This document shows, in pieces, positions 44,318-56,700 of a DNA stretch of 64,000 bases. The DNA is from Bacteroidota bacterium (lineage in GTDB: Bacteria > Bacteroidota > Bacteroidia > UKL13-3): assembly GCA_027482225.1 (NCBI GenBank), contig JAIXWD010000001.1, positions 28,053 to 92,052 of the forward strand, written 5' to 3'. Numbering within the stretch: the stretch's first letter is position 1; each line of letters begins with the position of its first letter. The notes below the pieces were generated by a model, which was given only the letters and a program-made list of their open reading frames with translations, did no database searches and had not been told where the DNA came from. Made by a program: the position numbers and the translations under genes.

Positions 44318-45196
44318 TTAAATTACTTTATAGTTTTTATACTCAAACAAACGTTTTCCCGTAAGCTTTTCAAACCAATACAAAACGCCTTCTTTAAACG
44401 TAAATTTCTTTCGGCTAACATCCCAAGTAAATTCCCAATTCATGCGTTGTAAACGTTCTTTCATAATAGCTGGGTGTGTTCCCTCAAATCGTTTAAGTGA
44501 ATCAATTGCTTTGTAATCGAATTCGTTTGCCGTTGCTACATGTTGTTGCACATAATCATCGCTATGCCAAAGCTTATTAAAACTCTCTTGTTTAGCTTGC
44601 TGAAACCTTGGGTCGCGTACCCAACCATAATGATAAATTTGCGCATCAATAGGTTTTATTCGCAGTTTACGGCCATCTTTTCTAAACCCTTGTGCATCTT
44701 TATAACTGCGTATGCTTTTGTCGTTTTTAATGATGCGTATTTCTTTGCGATACCATGCGCGTGAGTCTCCAACATAATCAAAGCTGCCGTAAAAATGCCT
44801 GTAACCAAACAACAAACCTTCCACTTCATTTCGGTTTTTGTATTTAGCACATGAATCTATAATGGTTTGATGGTATTTTTCATGAACCACTTCATCACCT
44901 TGCAAGTAAAAACACCAATCAAAATAATCGGCAATGGCATCAAACGATTTGTTGGTTTCAACGGCTAATACTTGCCCGCCTTGGCGTAAGCTATCATCCC
45001 AAATGGTTTCAATAATTTTTATTTTGGGAGAGTTAATACTTTTAATCAACTCCAATGTTCCATCATCGCTATTACCAACGGATACCATATATTCATCCAC
45101 AATAGGTAAAATACTTTTAATAGACTCTACAATGGGGTAATCAAATTTTATGGCATTGCGCACCATGGTAAATCCGCAAATAGTTGGTTTGCTCAT
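44318..45196 (-). CDS. Glycosyltransferase family 2-like protein
   Basis: 292 residues, cytoplasmic. GFTMVRNAIKFDYPIVESI at the N-terminus, VGNSDDGTLELI near 40-51 and YLQGDEVVHEKY near 97-108 fit a GT-A fold with the acidic motif GDE in place of a classic DxD. The C-terminal half (IYHYGWVRDPRFQQAK) is typical of a small Bacteroidota group of such enzymes. The gene is isolated, divergent from feoA and not tied to the polysaccharide clusters, so its acceptor is unknown. Confidence 0.75.
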   Translation of the reverse strand: MSKPTICGFTMVRNAIKFDYPIVESIKSILPIVDEYMVSVGNSDDGTLELIKSINSPKIKIIETIWDDSLRQGGQVLAVETNKSFDAIADYFDWCFYLQGDEVVHEKYHQTIIDSCAKYKNRNEVEGLLFGYRHFYGSFDYVGDSRAWYRKEIRIIKNDKSIRSYKDAQGFRKDGRKLRIKPIDAQIYHYGWVRDPRFQQAKQESFNKLWHSDDYVQQHVATANEFDYKAIDSLKRFEGTHPAIMKERLQRMNWEFTWDVSRKKFTFKEGVLYWFEKLTGKRLFEYKNYKVI

Positions 45197-45305
45197 GTTA
45201 CAAATATGCGTGATGATTTGTTAAAGGGGAAATTTATGTTTTAGTTGAAATTTCGCTTACTATATTTAATAAATTACACATCAAGGATTTTATGACTAGT
45301 AAATT

Positions 45306-45596
45306 ATGTCATCAATCATTTTTTCCTTCTTTAGAAATAATCTAAATTCGCCCAAAATCAATACAAATAAAAGGGTGAAACTTTCTGAATTAAAGTTTAA
45401 ACAGTTAGCTACCGTGGCGGCAGTGCATGGCGAAGAGCTAAGTTTAAAGCTTTTTGAAATGGGCTTGTTACCTGGTGAAGAAGTGGAACTTGAAAACATT
45501 GCTCCTTTTGGTGATCCTATTGCCATTAGGGTTGGTGAGTACAAAATGTGCTTACGCTTAAGTGATGCAAATTGTATAGATATTAATTTGAAATAA
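45306..45596 (+). CDS. feoA: FeoA-family ferrous iron transport protein
   Basis: 96 residues. The SH3-like FeoA core is plain: VKLSELKFKQLATVAAV, the GLLPGEEVELENIAPFGDP block and a C-terminal LSDANCIDINL strand. About 22 extra residues precede the core, so a downstream start is conceivable although no ATG lies there. FeoA assists FeoB in Fe(II) uptake. feoB starts 5 bp after its stop, so they are cotranscribed. Confidence 0.92.
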   Translation: MSSIIFSFFRNNLNSPKINTNKRVKLSELKFKQLATVAAVHGEELSLKLFEMGLLPGEEVELENIAPFGDPIAIRVGEYKMCLRLSDANCIDINLK

Positions 45597-45601
45597 CTAC
45601 A

Positions 45602-47713
45602 GTGAAGCAAGAAATAACAGTTGCATTAGCCGGTAACCCCAACAGTGGCAAAACCAGTTTGTTTAATGCCTTAACGGGATTAAACCATAAGGTGAGCAAT
45701 TTTCCGGGAACTACAGTTGAAAAGAAAATAGGTTACAGTAAATTAAATGCTGAAACCCGTGCACAAATTATTGACTTGCCTGGTACATACAGCCTTTATC
45801 CTAAATCGGCTGATGAGTTGGTTACTTATGATATTTTACGCAACAAAGCCGAAACCAATTTTCCCGATTTGGTATTGTTTATTGCCGATGCCAGTAACCT
45901 TAAACGTAATTTGTTATTGTTAACACAAGTTGCTGATTTAGGTGTTCCGGTAATTTTAGCTTTAAATATGGTTGATTTAGCCGAGCGTAAAGGTATTTTT
46001 TATGAATTAGATATTTTGGCTAAAGAGCTTGGTATTCCTGTTGTTTCCATTAACGCACGTAACAAAGAAGGTATATCAAAAATAAAAAACTTGTTGCTTG
46101 ACGAAAGTAAACACAAAAAAGTAACCTACTTTAATATCAACCAAGTTGATCAAAACTTATTAAATGAAATAGGAGAAATCACAGATAAAAAAAATCCATA
46201 TGCTGCTTTACAGTATGCCATTAATGCCAGTGTTTTTTTAAACAATAAGGCCAAACAAATTAATTCTGCTTTCGAAAAGTACAACTTTAACCCCAAGCAA
46301 TTTCAGGAGCAAGAAATATTACAACGCTATAAGGTTATTGATGAAGCCGTGCGTTTAAGTCGCAGACAAAAAACCAACCATGTGATTAAAAATATTACCC
46401 AAAAAGCGGATATGATTTTAACACACCGTATTTGGGGTTTAGTGATATTTTTGAGTTTACTATTTCTGGTTTTTCAAGCCATATTCTCATGGAGTGCGTA
46501 CCCAATGGATTGGGTTGAAATGGGATTTGCTTGGTTAAATGCAACCATAGAAGAATCCCTGCCAGATGGTGTGCTTAATGACTTGTTGGTGCATGGTGTA
46601 GTAGCAGGATTAAGTGGAGTTATTATTTTCCTTCCACAAATTATTATATTATTTGCATTTATTGCCGTGCTCGAAGATGTTGGTTATATGGCGCGTGTAG
46701 GTTTTATAATGGATAGGATTATGCGACCATTCGGAATGAATGGTAAAAGTATTGTTCCACTTATTAGTGGTATGGCTTGCGCAGTTCCAAGTATCATGGC
46801 AAGCCGTAGTATAGAGAATAAAAAAGAGCGATTAATAACCATATTGGTAACCCCATTAATGAGTTGTTCGGCACGTTTGCCAGTTTATACTTTGTTAATT
46901 GGAATGTTGGTTCCTGAAACAGCAAAATGGGGTCCGTTTAATGTGCATGGTGTAGTTTTAATGGCCATGTATTTACTTGGATTTATTGCAGCATTGGCAA
47001 GTGCCGCGGTGTTTAAATTGTTTGTTAAAGCAAAAGGAACAGCTTATTTTATGATTGAATTGCCGAGTTATAAATTACCTGTTTGGAACAATTTACTTAT
47101 TACCTTATACGAAAAAGGAAGTGCATTTGTGGTTGGTGCAGGTAAAATTATTGTGGCTGTATCTGTAATACTTTGGGCATTTGCATCTTTTGGTCCGCGG
47201 GGTAATATGCGTGCAATTGACCAAAAATATGCAACCCTTGCTATGAGTCCTGATGTTACTATGAGCAGTGAAGAATTGGCTGCACAAAAAAGTGCCGAAC
47301 GCTTGCAAGCAAGTTATGCAGGCGAGTTTGGTAGATGGATTGAGCCTGCAATAAAACCAATAGGTTTTGATTGGAAAATGGGTATTGCCTTATTAACATC
47401 CTTAGCTGCCAGAGAAGTTTTTGTAGGCACAATGAGTACCATTTATAGCGTGGGTGGTGGTGCAGAGGGCGAAGACCTAAACTCTATTAAACAAAAAATG
47501 TTAGCCGAAAAAAATGAAAAAGATGAACCACTTTATTCAGTTGCCACGATACTTTCACTAATGGTTTTTTATGCATTTGCTATGCAATGCATGAGTACCT
47601 TATCTATTGTAAAAGCTGAAACACAATCGTGGAAGTGGCCTATTATACAATTTATTTACATGACAGCCCTAGCTTATGTTAGTAGTTTAATTGTTTTTAA
47701 CATATTTAGTTAA
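45602..47713 (+). CDS. feoB: Ferrous iron transporter FeoB
   Basis: 703 residues, GTG start 5 bp after feoA. The N-terminal G domain shows G1 GNPNSGKTS (11-19), G3 DLPG (58-61) and G4 NMVD (122-125). The membrane part from about residue 275 has paired Gate motifs, including GMACAVPSIMASR and CSARLPVYTLLIGM, and a run of about ten helices. It imports Fe(II) across the inner membrane. The length fits standard FeoB proteins without a FeoC or cytochrome extension. The 289-bp spacer after it shows neither a terminator nor a gene. Confidence 0.96.
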   Translation: MKQEITVALAGNPNSGKTSLFNALTGLNHKVSNFPGTTVEKKIGYSKLNAETRAQIIDLPGTYSLYPKSADELVTYDILRNKAETNFPDLVLFIADASNLKRNLLLLTQVADLGVPVILALNMVDLAERKGIFYELDILAKELGIPVVSINARNKEGISKIKNLLLDESKHKKVTYFNINQVDQNLLNEIGEITDKKNPYAALQYAINASVFLNNKAKQINSAFEKYNFNPKQFQEQEILQRYKVIDEAVRLSRRQKTNHVIKNITQKADMILTHRIWGLVIFLSLLFLVFQAIFSWSAYPMDWVEMGFAWLNATIEESLPDGVLNDLLVHGVVAGLSGVIIFLPQIIILFAFIAVLEDVGYMARVGFIMDRIMRPFGMNGKSIVPLISGMACAVPSIMASRSIENKKERLITILVTPLMSCSARLPVYTLLIGMLVPETAKWGPFNVHGVVLMAMYLLGFIAALASAAVFKLFVKAKGTAYFMIELPSYKLPVWNNLLITLYEKGSAFVVGAGKIIVAVSVILWAFASFGPRGNMRAIDQKYATLAMSPDVTMSSEELAAQKSAERLQASYAGEFGRWIEPAIKPIGFDWKMGIALLTSLAAREVFVGTMSTIYSVGGGAEGEDLNSIKQKMLAEKNEKDEPLYSVATILSLMVFYAFAMQCMSTLSIVKAETQSWKWPIIQFIYMTALAYVSSLIVFNIFS

Positions 47714-48002
47714 TTAACAATTTTGTATGCTTGAGTTATAAATTATTCTGGTTTTTATAGGTGCTATTTTAATTACAACACGCGTTTGGAAATTCTATAA
47801 TTTTAATCATACTGATTAGCAATTATCCTTTAATGAATAACTTTCTGAAATCAGTATCGTCTGGATACAATTGAATTTGAAAATAGCGTTTTTATTTTTA
47901 ATTTAACACAAAATTCTGAGCAAAAGAAAGGCGATAATCATTTACAAAAAAACCCTATATTTTAAAATAAGTTTGTTGCTGATTTTTACTTTTTCATTTC
48001 AT

Positions 48003-48608
48003 TTATTTACGTTGTTGTAAACGCATATTTAGTTTGTAGCATAGCCATGCCGAACCACTTCCTATTAATGCACCAGCTAAAACATCGCTTGGATAATGCA
48101 CTCCTAAATGCAAACGAGAATAAGCGGCAGATGATGCCCATAAATAAGCTGGTGCAGCCACGTACCATTTAGGATATGCAATGGTAATGGATGTAGCTAA
48201 TGCAAAAGCTGTAGAGGTATGCCCAGATGGAAAGGAATAACTATCTTCTGGTGTGATGTGTTTAATGTCGGGATAAGTAACAAATGGCCTTTCCCGCTGA
48301 ATGGTGTATTTAAGCAATCCGGTAATGGCAGATGATATAATTACAGTTCCACCAATAATAATGGCGTGTTGTTTATTGGCACTGTCTTTATTTAATAAAT
48401 ATAATGTGGTTATAGCAGCAGGCACTCCTATAGCCATCGGAAATACGCTGTTGGTAACTGTTTTAAATATTGGGTCTGCTGGTGCATTTTGGTTGCTGTT
48501 TAAATAACGCAACAGTTGGATGTCAGCATGCTGAGAAATTACTCGAATAGGTAAAACACAAACAATAAAAGTAGTTAATATTATTTTTGATGTAATGGCT
48601 TTTTGCAC
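48003..48608 (-). CDS. PAP2-family membrane phosphatase
   Basis: 201 residues, GTG start, N-terminal signal or membrane helix. All three phosphatase motifs are present: KYTIQRERP (K100, R107, P108), PSGH (127-130) and SRLHLGVHYPSD (R165, H171, D175). Such enzymes remove phosphate from undecaprenyl diphosphate, phosphatidate or lipid A. The length and topology fit an undecaprenyl-diphosphate or lipid phosphatase, with the active site on the periplasmic face. It converges with feoB and has no functional neighbour. Confidence 0.92.
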   Translation of the reverse strand: MQKAITSKIILTTFIVCVLPIRVISQHADIQLLRYLNSNQNAPADPIFKTVTNSVFPMAIGVPAAITTLYLLNKDSANKQHAIIIGGTVIISSAITGLLKYTIQRERPFVTYPDIKHITPEDSYSFPSGHTSTAFALATSITIAYPKWYVAAPAYLWASSAAYSRLHLGVHYPSDVLAGALIGSGSAWLCYKLNMRLQQRK

Positions 48609-48940
48609 CTAACGAATGTAGCAAATTTAATGAGGCAAAACCAATTGTGTGAAGTAACTAATAAATAAAAAAATTTATAGCTACGCCCAACTTTCCATAC
48701 CTGATAATTTGCAGCAGGTTTATTGATTTTTGTAAATTAAGATACATTAATAAATCTTTACTTGATGAGTTGTTTACTTTTTAAACAAACAAAAATATAA
48801 ACATCCGTTTAAGCAAACTCGTAATGCTTTTGCTAAACGTATAAATTATTCCAGAAAACAACTATGCTAACAATAGGTCAATTTTTAAAAAATTGGATAG
48901 AAAAGTTGGAAAAGAAACCGTGGCTTGAAAAGTTATTGGG
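48609..48940. other. Intergenic region with a possible 26-residue frame
   Basis: 332 bp, AT-rich. It contains a near-perfect inverted repeat (CGTTTAAGCAAA at 48806-48817 with TTTGCTAAACG at 48829-48839). A plus-strand ATG at 48864 opens a 26-codon frame ending at 48944, rich in Lys, Leu and Trp, without a ribosome-binding site. Nothing else was recognised. Confidence 0.4.
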
Positions 48941-50491
48941 TTAAGGGAAAATAGCAATAATACTATCGTTTACCCATATGCCATCTTTATTTGGCCAAAG
49001 TGGTTTTTCCTGCTCATTAATGGTTTGATATAAACTATCAATATAGATGTTGTCGTTATTATTGGTTGGTGTAATTGGATATCCGGCAACATATTCCAAA
49101 ATTTTGTATTTAGACCACGATGCACAGAATGCCGACAAATTCATATCACCAACATTTGTTTTTATGTTGTATTCATTTACCCAACAATCTGGTCGTTGAT
49201 GAATATATAATCGTTTAGTTTTGAATCCGTCAATTTGCTCTAATTCACTCAGTATTCTTTGCGCTTTATTCCTATCTAAAAAATTGAGGTATGCTTGATC
49301 ATTGGCTATATTATGATTCATGCTAATATGAGATACTGTAGTAATAATCAATGCCAATAAAAGTAACTTGTGCAAAAGTGCAGATTTGTTGACTTGAAAT
49401 GCGATAATAAAAATAAGCATGGTAAACATACCAAACCCTGTAAACATTCTCGGAACCATCCACCAAACCTCAAGAAATAAGCCTGATATGGAGGTAGACA
49501 ATAAACTTAAGCATACTAAAGTTAAAGCGCCAATAACCAACAAAAATTTACTAGAAATATTATTGAATTTAATGGAGTTTTTTGCTGCAATTAAAATTAA
49601 TGTAAGGCATAGTACACCCAAAAACAGAAACTTAATTGGTTGTGGTATCAAGAATGAGTTTGCATCAAAAAGTATGTTTTTAAATAATTTTAAAATTTGA
49701 TTAACCCTTACATCTAAATTTGATAATGCGATAAACTGTGAACGAGTTGAACTTGTTAACCCCATATAGGCTAAAACAACCTTATTGGCTATGAGGTAAA
49801 AGGTTGTTCCTAAAATAATACCAACCAGCTTTATAATAAAAGAATTCTGTTTGAGATTTTTAATGGTTAGGGTTTCTGCTTTTTCTTGGGTGCTTATTTC
49901 AAGAACAAAACCTAGTAATGTAATTACAATAAGGGCATTGATAATTACTTGGTAGGCTGCTAATGATAAAACAATTCCAATTATTGCTAAAAAAAACTTA
50001 CCATCAAATTTCTGCATCAAATACCACGAGTAAAACGAAATAGCATACAAAAACGAAAATCCTATGTTAACCATTAACCCAATTTTAAAGGTTAATATTT
50101 CTGCGCTAAAAACATGTATGAAACCAAGTGATATTAGAATAGGAACATACCAACTTGCTGTGTTTAGCTTAAATGATTTTACTAATAAATAGCCGCAAAA
50201 TATGAATTGGACACAAACAGAAATGTATGAAATAAGTATTCCACTATATCCGCCATTACCAATAAATAGATTCCAAAATTTAAACATAATGATTCCAAAC
50301 CAACGACCGCTTTCTATTGAAAAACGAATGGTATTGGGATTGTTTATGCCTTCATAAAATAAGAGATAATCATCAATAGAAAAAACAGTTGCATTAAAAA
50401 ATGGTAAAAGAGTAATTGCTAATATAAAGCTAAAAATGGTTAAGAATTTAACATCTTGTCGGCTCAGTTTGAGTGTGTTTTTATTTACCAT
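48941..50491 (-). CDS. GtrII-like membrane glucosyltransferase domain protein
   Basis: 516 residues from the ATG at 50491; a TTG three codons upstream is less likely. About eleven membrane helices fill the protein. After the first helix comes FSIDDYLLFYEG and then ESGRWFGIIMFKFW, matching the acidic first loop and GRW motif of the GtrII-type (Glucos_trans_II) family, which uses polyprenyl-phosphate sugars to decorate glycans outside the membrane. A periplasmic C-terminal domain (about 430-516) follows the last helix. The donor-lipid synthase could be the GT2 gene at 20666-21598. The gene stands alone. Confidence 0.65.
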   Translation of the reverse strand: MVNKNTLKLSRQDVKFLTIFSFILAITLLPFFNATVFSIDDYLLFYEGINNPNTIRFSIESGRWFGIIMFKFWNLFIGNGGYSGILISYISVCVQFIFCGYLLVKSFKLNTASWYVPILISLGFIHVFSAEILTFKIGLMVNIGFSFLYAISFYSWYLMQKFDGKFFLAIIGIVLSLAAYQVIINALIVITLLGFVLEISTQEKAETLTIKNLKQNSFIIKLVGIILGTTFYLIANKVVLAYMGLTSSTRSQFIALSNLDVRVNQILKLFKNILFDANSFLIPQPIKFLFLGVLCLTLILIAAKNSIKFNNISSKFLLVIGALTLVCLSLLSTSISGLFLEVWWMVPRMFTGFGMFTMLIFIIAFQVNKSALLHKLLLLALIITTVSHISMNHNIANDQAYLNFLDRNKAQRILSELEQIDGFKTKRLYIHQRPDCWVNEYNIKTNVGDMNLSAFCASWSKYKILEYVAGYPITPTNNNDNIYIDSLYQTINEQEKPLWPNKDGIWVNDSIIAIFP

Positions 50492-50795
50492 AATATCCAA
50501 AGGTATAAAATGTATTCAGCTTTTGTCGGTTATCAGGTCACAATATTGAATCTGAGCTAAAGCGTGTCGGTCACTTTAACCTAAAAATAATCAAATGGTA
50601 TTGTTGTAATTTTATTTATTCAATCAAGCTTAAAATTATAAACATGATATTCAATAAGTTATGTTTTTAATTAAGATAAATTTTAGTTTTTTTCGCTTAA
50701 CATTAAAATATTTTTTCATTTTTTAATTTAAAATATATCTTCGAATAACTGTCGATATTAAAAAAACATTAATATAACTTAACTATAATTATCAT
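50492..50795. other. Divergent promoter spacer upstream of the second giant gene
   Basis: 304 bp, very AT-rich, between the GtrII-like gene and the giant plus-strand gene. TATCTTCG at 50736-50743 differs by one base from the Bacteroidota -7 consensus and would give a leader of about 45 nt. No TTTG -33 element lies at the right distance. No gene seen. Confidence 0.4.
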
Positions 50796-53700
50796 ATGAA
50801 TCAACATTACAAACTAAGATTGACAAGGCTTTTATCCGCCTTCTCGTTATTGGTGGTCTTTGCAACCTCCGCTGTTGCTCAGGTATCATCAACTTATTCG
50901 TTTACTAGTACCCTTGGTACTTACACACCCATTACTGGAGGTACTGTTCTATCAGGTACGCTTACTGATGATGATGTCAATTATCCAATTCAACCTATTG
51001 GATTTAATTTTAATTACAATGGCCAAGTTTTCACAACTGTTGGGGTTCAGTCTAATGGGCATATTACATTAGGTGCAGTAGCAACTAATTCATACCCTAC
51101 TATTCTATCTCTCACCCCCAATACAATAAGTGCATTTAATGGAGATTTGCATGGTAAAGGTATGGCCACTAGTGATGTGAGGATTCAAACCATTGGTTCA
51201 GCTCCAAATAGGATATGTGTAATTCAATGGAGGGATTTTTCAAGGTATATTAATGCAACCTATCCAAACGATACATTTAACTTCCAAATTAGGCTTAATG
51301 AAACTGGCCCTGTACAAGTTGTGTATGGCTCACAATTCTCATATAATTCTACCGGAGCTGCTGGATGGACAACTGGCGTAGGTATCAATGGTTCAGTTGT
51401 AACAGATTTTAACGCACGAACTGGAACATCTTTCGCCACATCTTTGGCTGCTACTACCAATAATCAAGGTATAACAGGTTCTACAACAAATGTTCCAACT
51501 GTTGGTTTAACCTACACTTGGCAGCAAGCACCTATGACTTATGATTCGACAACTACTTTCCAAATTGCAAGTGGTGTTCCTACTGGAGCCATCAACCAAG
51601 CTATTCTAAATGTAAAAGTTTATACACAAGGTGGATTAAATCCTCTAAATGTTTCTTCATTTACTTTTAACACAAATGGTAGCACCAGTGCTGCTAATAT
51701 TGCTAATGCAAGAGTTTTCTATACAGCTACTAATGCTAATTTTAACACAAACACACAATTCGGAACTGTGGTTGCTAACCCTAATGGTACTTTTACCATT
51801 AATGGTACTCAACCACTGGTAACAGGTACAAACAATTTTTGGTTAGCGTATGATATTGCACCAAATGCTGTTGCTGCAAACGTTGTTGATGCTGAATGTA
51901 CTTCAATAACCGTTGCAGGCACACCTTCAACACCAATAGTTACAGCTCCAGCTGGTAGCCGAGAAATTAAAGCACCTTTAAACGGATTGTACACAGTTGG
52001 TGCAACGGGTACTTTTCCAACTTTAACTGCTGCTGCTAATGAAGCTACTTCATTAGGAGTTGCCGGACCAGTTACTTTTTCATTAATTGACCCTGTTTAC
52101 AATACTGCAACAGGCGAAGTTTTCCCAATTGTACTTTCTAATGTTCCTGGTTCTGGTAACCCAGGTAGAAGCATTACCATACGTCCTGCACTTGGTAACA
52201 CACCAATTATTACAGGTTCTGATGCAAATGCGTTAATTATTGTTGATAATACAAAGTATGTATATATAGATGGTAGAGATGTTCCAATTTCAACCACCAA
52301 AGGACTAACCATACAAAATACTTTTGCTGGTCCAAATACATCAGTAGTTTTATATCGTAATGATGCAATTGGCGCAATTTTAACATATACAGAAATTAGA
52401 AGTGTAAACAGCCAAACATCTTTATTTACGCTTCCTGTTTTTGGCGCGGTAACCATTGCTGGTACTAATCGCCCAGTTCCATTTGGAAACGATAGTATTA
52501 GAATATCAAATAACTACTTTACCTATTCAGGAACCGGAACATACAACTTAGGAATTGTGAGTGATGGACAATCTTTAATTGCTCAAAACAACAACATTAC
52601 TATTGATAGTAACGATTTTAATGGTTGTCGTTTATCTGCAATTCATGTTTCTGGTAACAACACCGGTAATGGAGATAATTTTAGAATTAGAAGCAATAAC
52701 TTTTATGATACGTTAGCAACTATTTCTCCCAACGCCATGGTTCTTATCAACTTTGTGCCAGGTACTGCATCAAACAACAACTTTATTGGATTCAATAATA
52801 TTGGTGGTAATGCGCCACTTGCAACAGCTGGTAACAATAAGTGGGTTTTTAGTGCAACAAGCACAGGCTCGTTTACTGGTATAAGAACATCTGTTGGTAT
52901 TAACACGGGTGTAACTGTAAGAAGAAATAATATAAGCAACCTGGAGTTCCTTAACACCACTTCTTTCTCACTATTCAACGGTATTAATGGACAAATAGGT
53001 TACCACATTATTGATAGCAACACCATTGGAAGTGAACTTGATTATAATAACATTAGAATTGGTTTCACCACTACCCATGCTGGTATAGCGATTAGTTTCC
53101 CTGCACAAGATTATTTTGTAAGGGCCAATAAAATAGCAAATATTAATGCATTTACTGCCAATGCCAGTACTTTCTTACGCGGTATTAATTATGGAGGTAA
53201 CAACAATACAGTATTCATAGAAAATAATATTGTTAAGTCTCTTTACACCAATTCAACATCAACAGGAACAATCACTAGTAGTTCTCTTATTGGTATTTTG
53301 GTAACTGGTAGTTCAAATGCTCAGTTTATACGCAATAACCAAATTGGAGGGGCAAATCCTGAAGATTCTTTATCATGTTATAACGTATCTGGTGGTAGAA
53401 CAGTTGGTATTGCATTCTCTAGTGGGGTTAACACGGTTGAAAACAATAATATTTCAAACTTAATTTCTAGAAGTACAACAGCAACGGGTGGAAGTACCTC
53501 TTCTCAAGTAATTGGTATTTCGGCAAATTCGTTTACCGCTGGTGGTGTTGTAAGAAATAATGCCATTAACAACTTAAGGAGCTTTGGTACTGCCTTAACA
53601 GGTATATCAGGAATATTGGCAACTTCAGGTGCAACAACTATTGTAGGCAACACGCTAAACAATTTCTTGTCGTTTAGTAACAATACGGGTACAGCTAATA

Positions 53701-56700
53701 ATGCTGCAATTGTTGGTATAAATGTGGTGGCATCTAACCTGTTTAATGTACAATTCAATACCATGTTTGATTTTGATGCGGTAACTTCAGCAGGAACCGC
53801 TATTGTAGGTATTGCATCGGCAAGTACAACACAAAATGTCATCACCAATAATACCATCAGAAATTTACGATCAAATAGTAATGGAGGTTCTGCTTTAACA
53901 GGTATTTTCTATTCAAATACAGGTGGTTTAAACCAAATCATTGATCATAATACCATTCACTCCCTTGTTTCATATAATACAACGGCCAGTGCAATTGGTA
54001 TTACAGGTATTAACATGAATGTTTCTCCTAATGTTATTGGTAATTCTTCAAGTTTATCAAGGAACGTTATTCATAGTTTTAATTTTGATAATGTACCGGT
54101 TACACTTGTAAACTCAACGGGTATTATTACTTCTGGTAACTTACTTGTGGCAAACAACGTTGTTCGCATGGGTAGAGATACTGCAGGATTAAGAAACGAA
54201 CGCGCAGGTAATTATATTGGTATACGCATACCTGGTGTATTTAACTTCCCAGAAACGCGTATATATAATAATAGCATACTAGTTGATGCAAGTCCTAATG
54301 CCGGAGCTGGAAGCACCATTGCAATATCAGTAGAAGGAGTGAACAGTGTACCAGGTTTTGTAGATGTAAAGAATAACATCGCTGTTAATACATCAGAAAA
54401 TTTAGGAACTGCCACTGGAAATCACTTTGTGGTTTCTGTACCTTCCATTTATACAACCAATCTTCGCATGGGTTATAATTTGTACGAAAGTGGTTCTTCT
54501 GCTAACTCGTTTTTAGGAAGAAGAGGAATTGTTAACTACAATACGATGGCCGCATTAGAAGCGGGATTCTTACTTGATGGTACTTCGGGTGCAACAACAA
54601 TTCCATTTGTAAATCGCACAGGTAGTTTTTCTGCACTTAATTTACATTTAACTTTTCCAAACCCTGCCGAGGCTGGCGGAGATCCTGCTGTTGCAGCTTT
54701 TGTAACAATAGACATGGACAGTGCTATTCGCTCTGGTTTATCACCAATAGATATTGGCGCGGATGCGGGTAACTTTACTTTGTCTTCAGATGTGATTGCA
54801 CCAGAAATTACTTATACAAGATTAACCAATGGTCCGGCATTAAACCGTACAGTTACAGCAACTATTTATGATCGTTATGGTGTTAACTTAATTGACAGTG
54901 TTCCGCGTATTTATTTTAATAAAAATAATGGAACTTGGTTCTCTCTTCCGGGTACATTAACCAGTGGTAACCGTACCAATGGAACTTGGCAGTTTCCTAT
55001 TAATGGTTCATTAATGGGTGGTGTTGCAGTAAATGACGTAATCAGGTATTTTGTTGCAGCAAGAGATTCATTAGGTAATAATTTAAATACAGAACCAATG
55101 TATGGAGCTGGACCTTTAGGCGCTTTAACTGTATTGCCTGCTACTCCTGCTCAATATACTATAACTGACCCAATTGCAACAACAATTACTGTTGGTCCAT
55201 CGGGTACTTATCCTGATTTAACAGGAGCTACTGGTGCTTTTGCTGCTATTAATAACAGTATATTACAAGGTAACACTACAATTGTAATTACAGGTAATAT
55301 AACAGAGCCAGGTACGGTAGAATTACTTCAGTGGAATGAGTCTGGTGCTGGAGGTTATACGCTAACTATTCGTCCTGCTGTTGCAACCCCGGCTATATTA
55401 TCGGGTACAGTTGGAAATATCAATGGTTTAATCAGATTTAACAACATTAGCAGATTAAACTTATTGGGTTTTGCCGATGGAGGTTCTGTTAATGATACTT
55501 TACTAACCATACGCGCTAGTTCTACTTTAACTCCTGCTATAGGATTTATTAATGGTGGATCTGCAGATAGTATCAGAGGTGTAATATTTGAAAGCCGTAC
55601 AACAGCAAATGGTGTTGTGTTTTTTAGTAGTTCACTTAATACCAATGGAGGACCAATTCTAAATAACATTACATTTAGAAATAATTTAGTACGTCAAGAT
55701 ATGACTTCTGCTACATTATCTCTTCCAAATACTGCTATATTAATTACAGGTACATCGCCTAATTTTAATTCAAACATTAATATTGCAAACAATTCAATTT
55801 ATAACTTTACTGCTACAGGTATCAATGCATCTACAGCCAATGGTGGTAATTACACCATTACAGGTAACAGCTTCTTTTATGATGCAACTGCTACTGCTGT
55901 TAACCATACCTTTATTACAATGACCCCAGGTTTTACCAGTAACGGGAATGTGATTAGCAACAATTGGATGGGCGGTAGAGCAAGGCTTGCGGGTGGCCCA
56001 AGATTGGTTTATACAAGCGGTTTTACGGGTATAAATGTATCTACAGGATTAACAACTGGTACTATTATAAATAACAACGTTATTGCCAATTTAACTGCAG
56101 CTTCTGCATTTGTAGGGATAAACGTTGCTGGTAGTGCAACATACACAGTTAATGGTAACAGAATTGGTAGTGTTGATTCGTTAACATCTATTATTGCAAA
56201 TGGTGCCTTCCGTTTCCAAGGAATAAATAGTACAGCAACTGGAGATGTAACATTTACTTCAGATACCGTTGTTAATATTTATCATATTAATACAACTGCT
56301 TCTGCGGGTATTGTTGGTATTAATGTTGGTAGCGGTTTTAGTAACGTAACCAATATCAGCAATAACCATATTCGTGGTTTATTTGTTAATGCGCCAAATA
56401 CGAGTACCACTACACTCTCTTCTGTTATTGGTATTTGTTTAACATCTGGTAGCTTATTGCAAACGGTTTCAAACAATGTTGTTCAAACATTAAGAAACAC
56501 AAATAATGCAGCTACACACTCTGTTTATGGTATTTTAGTAACTAACGGTGCCAATGTGATTACTAACAACACGGTATACGGTTTACTATCGCGCACTACA
56601 AGCACTTCAAGTAACTCAACTATAAATCCATTTATTGGTATTGCACTAACATCGTTTAGTAGTGCAACACATACTATAGCAAATAATGTGGTAGATAGCA

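Noticed and set aside
48806..48839. Inverted repeat as a terminator
   Set aside because: No T tract, one mismatch, and no gene ends immediately before it on either strand.
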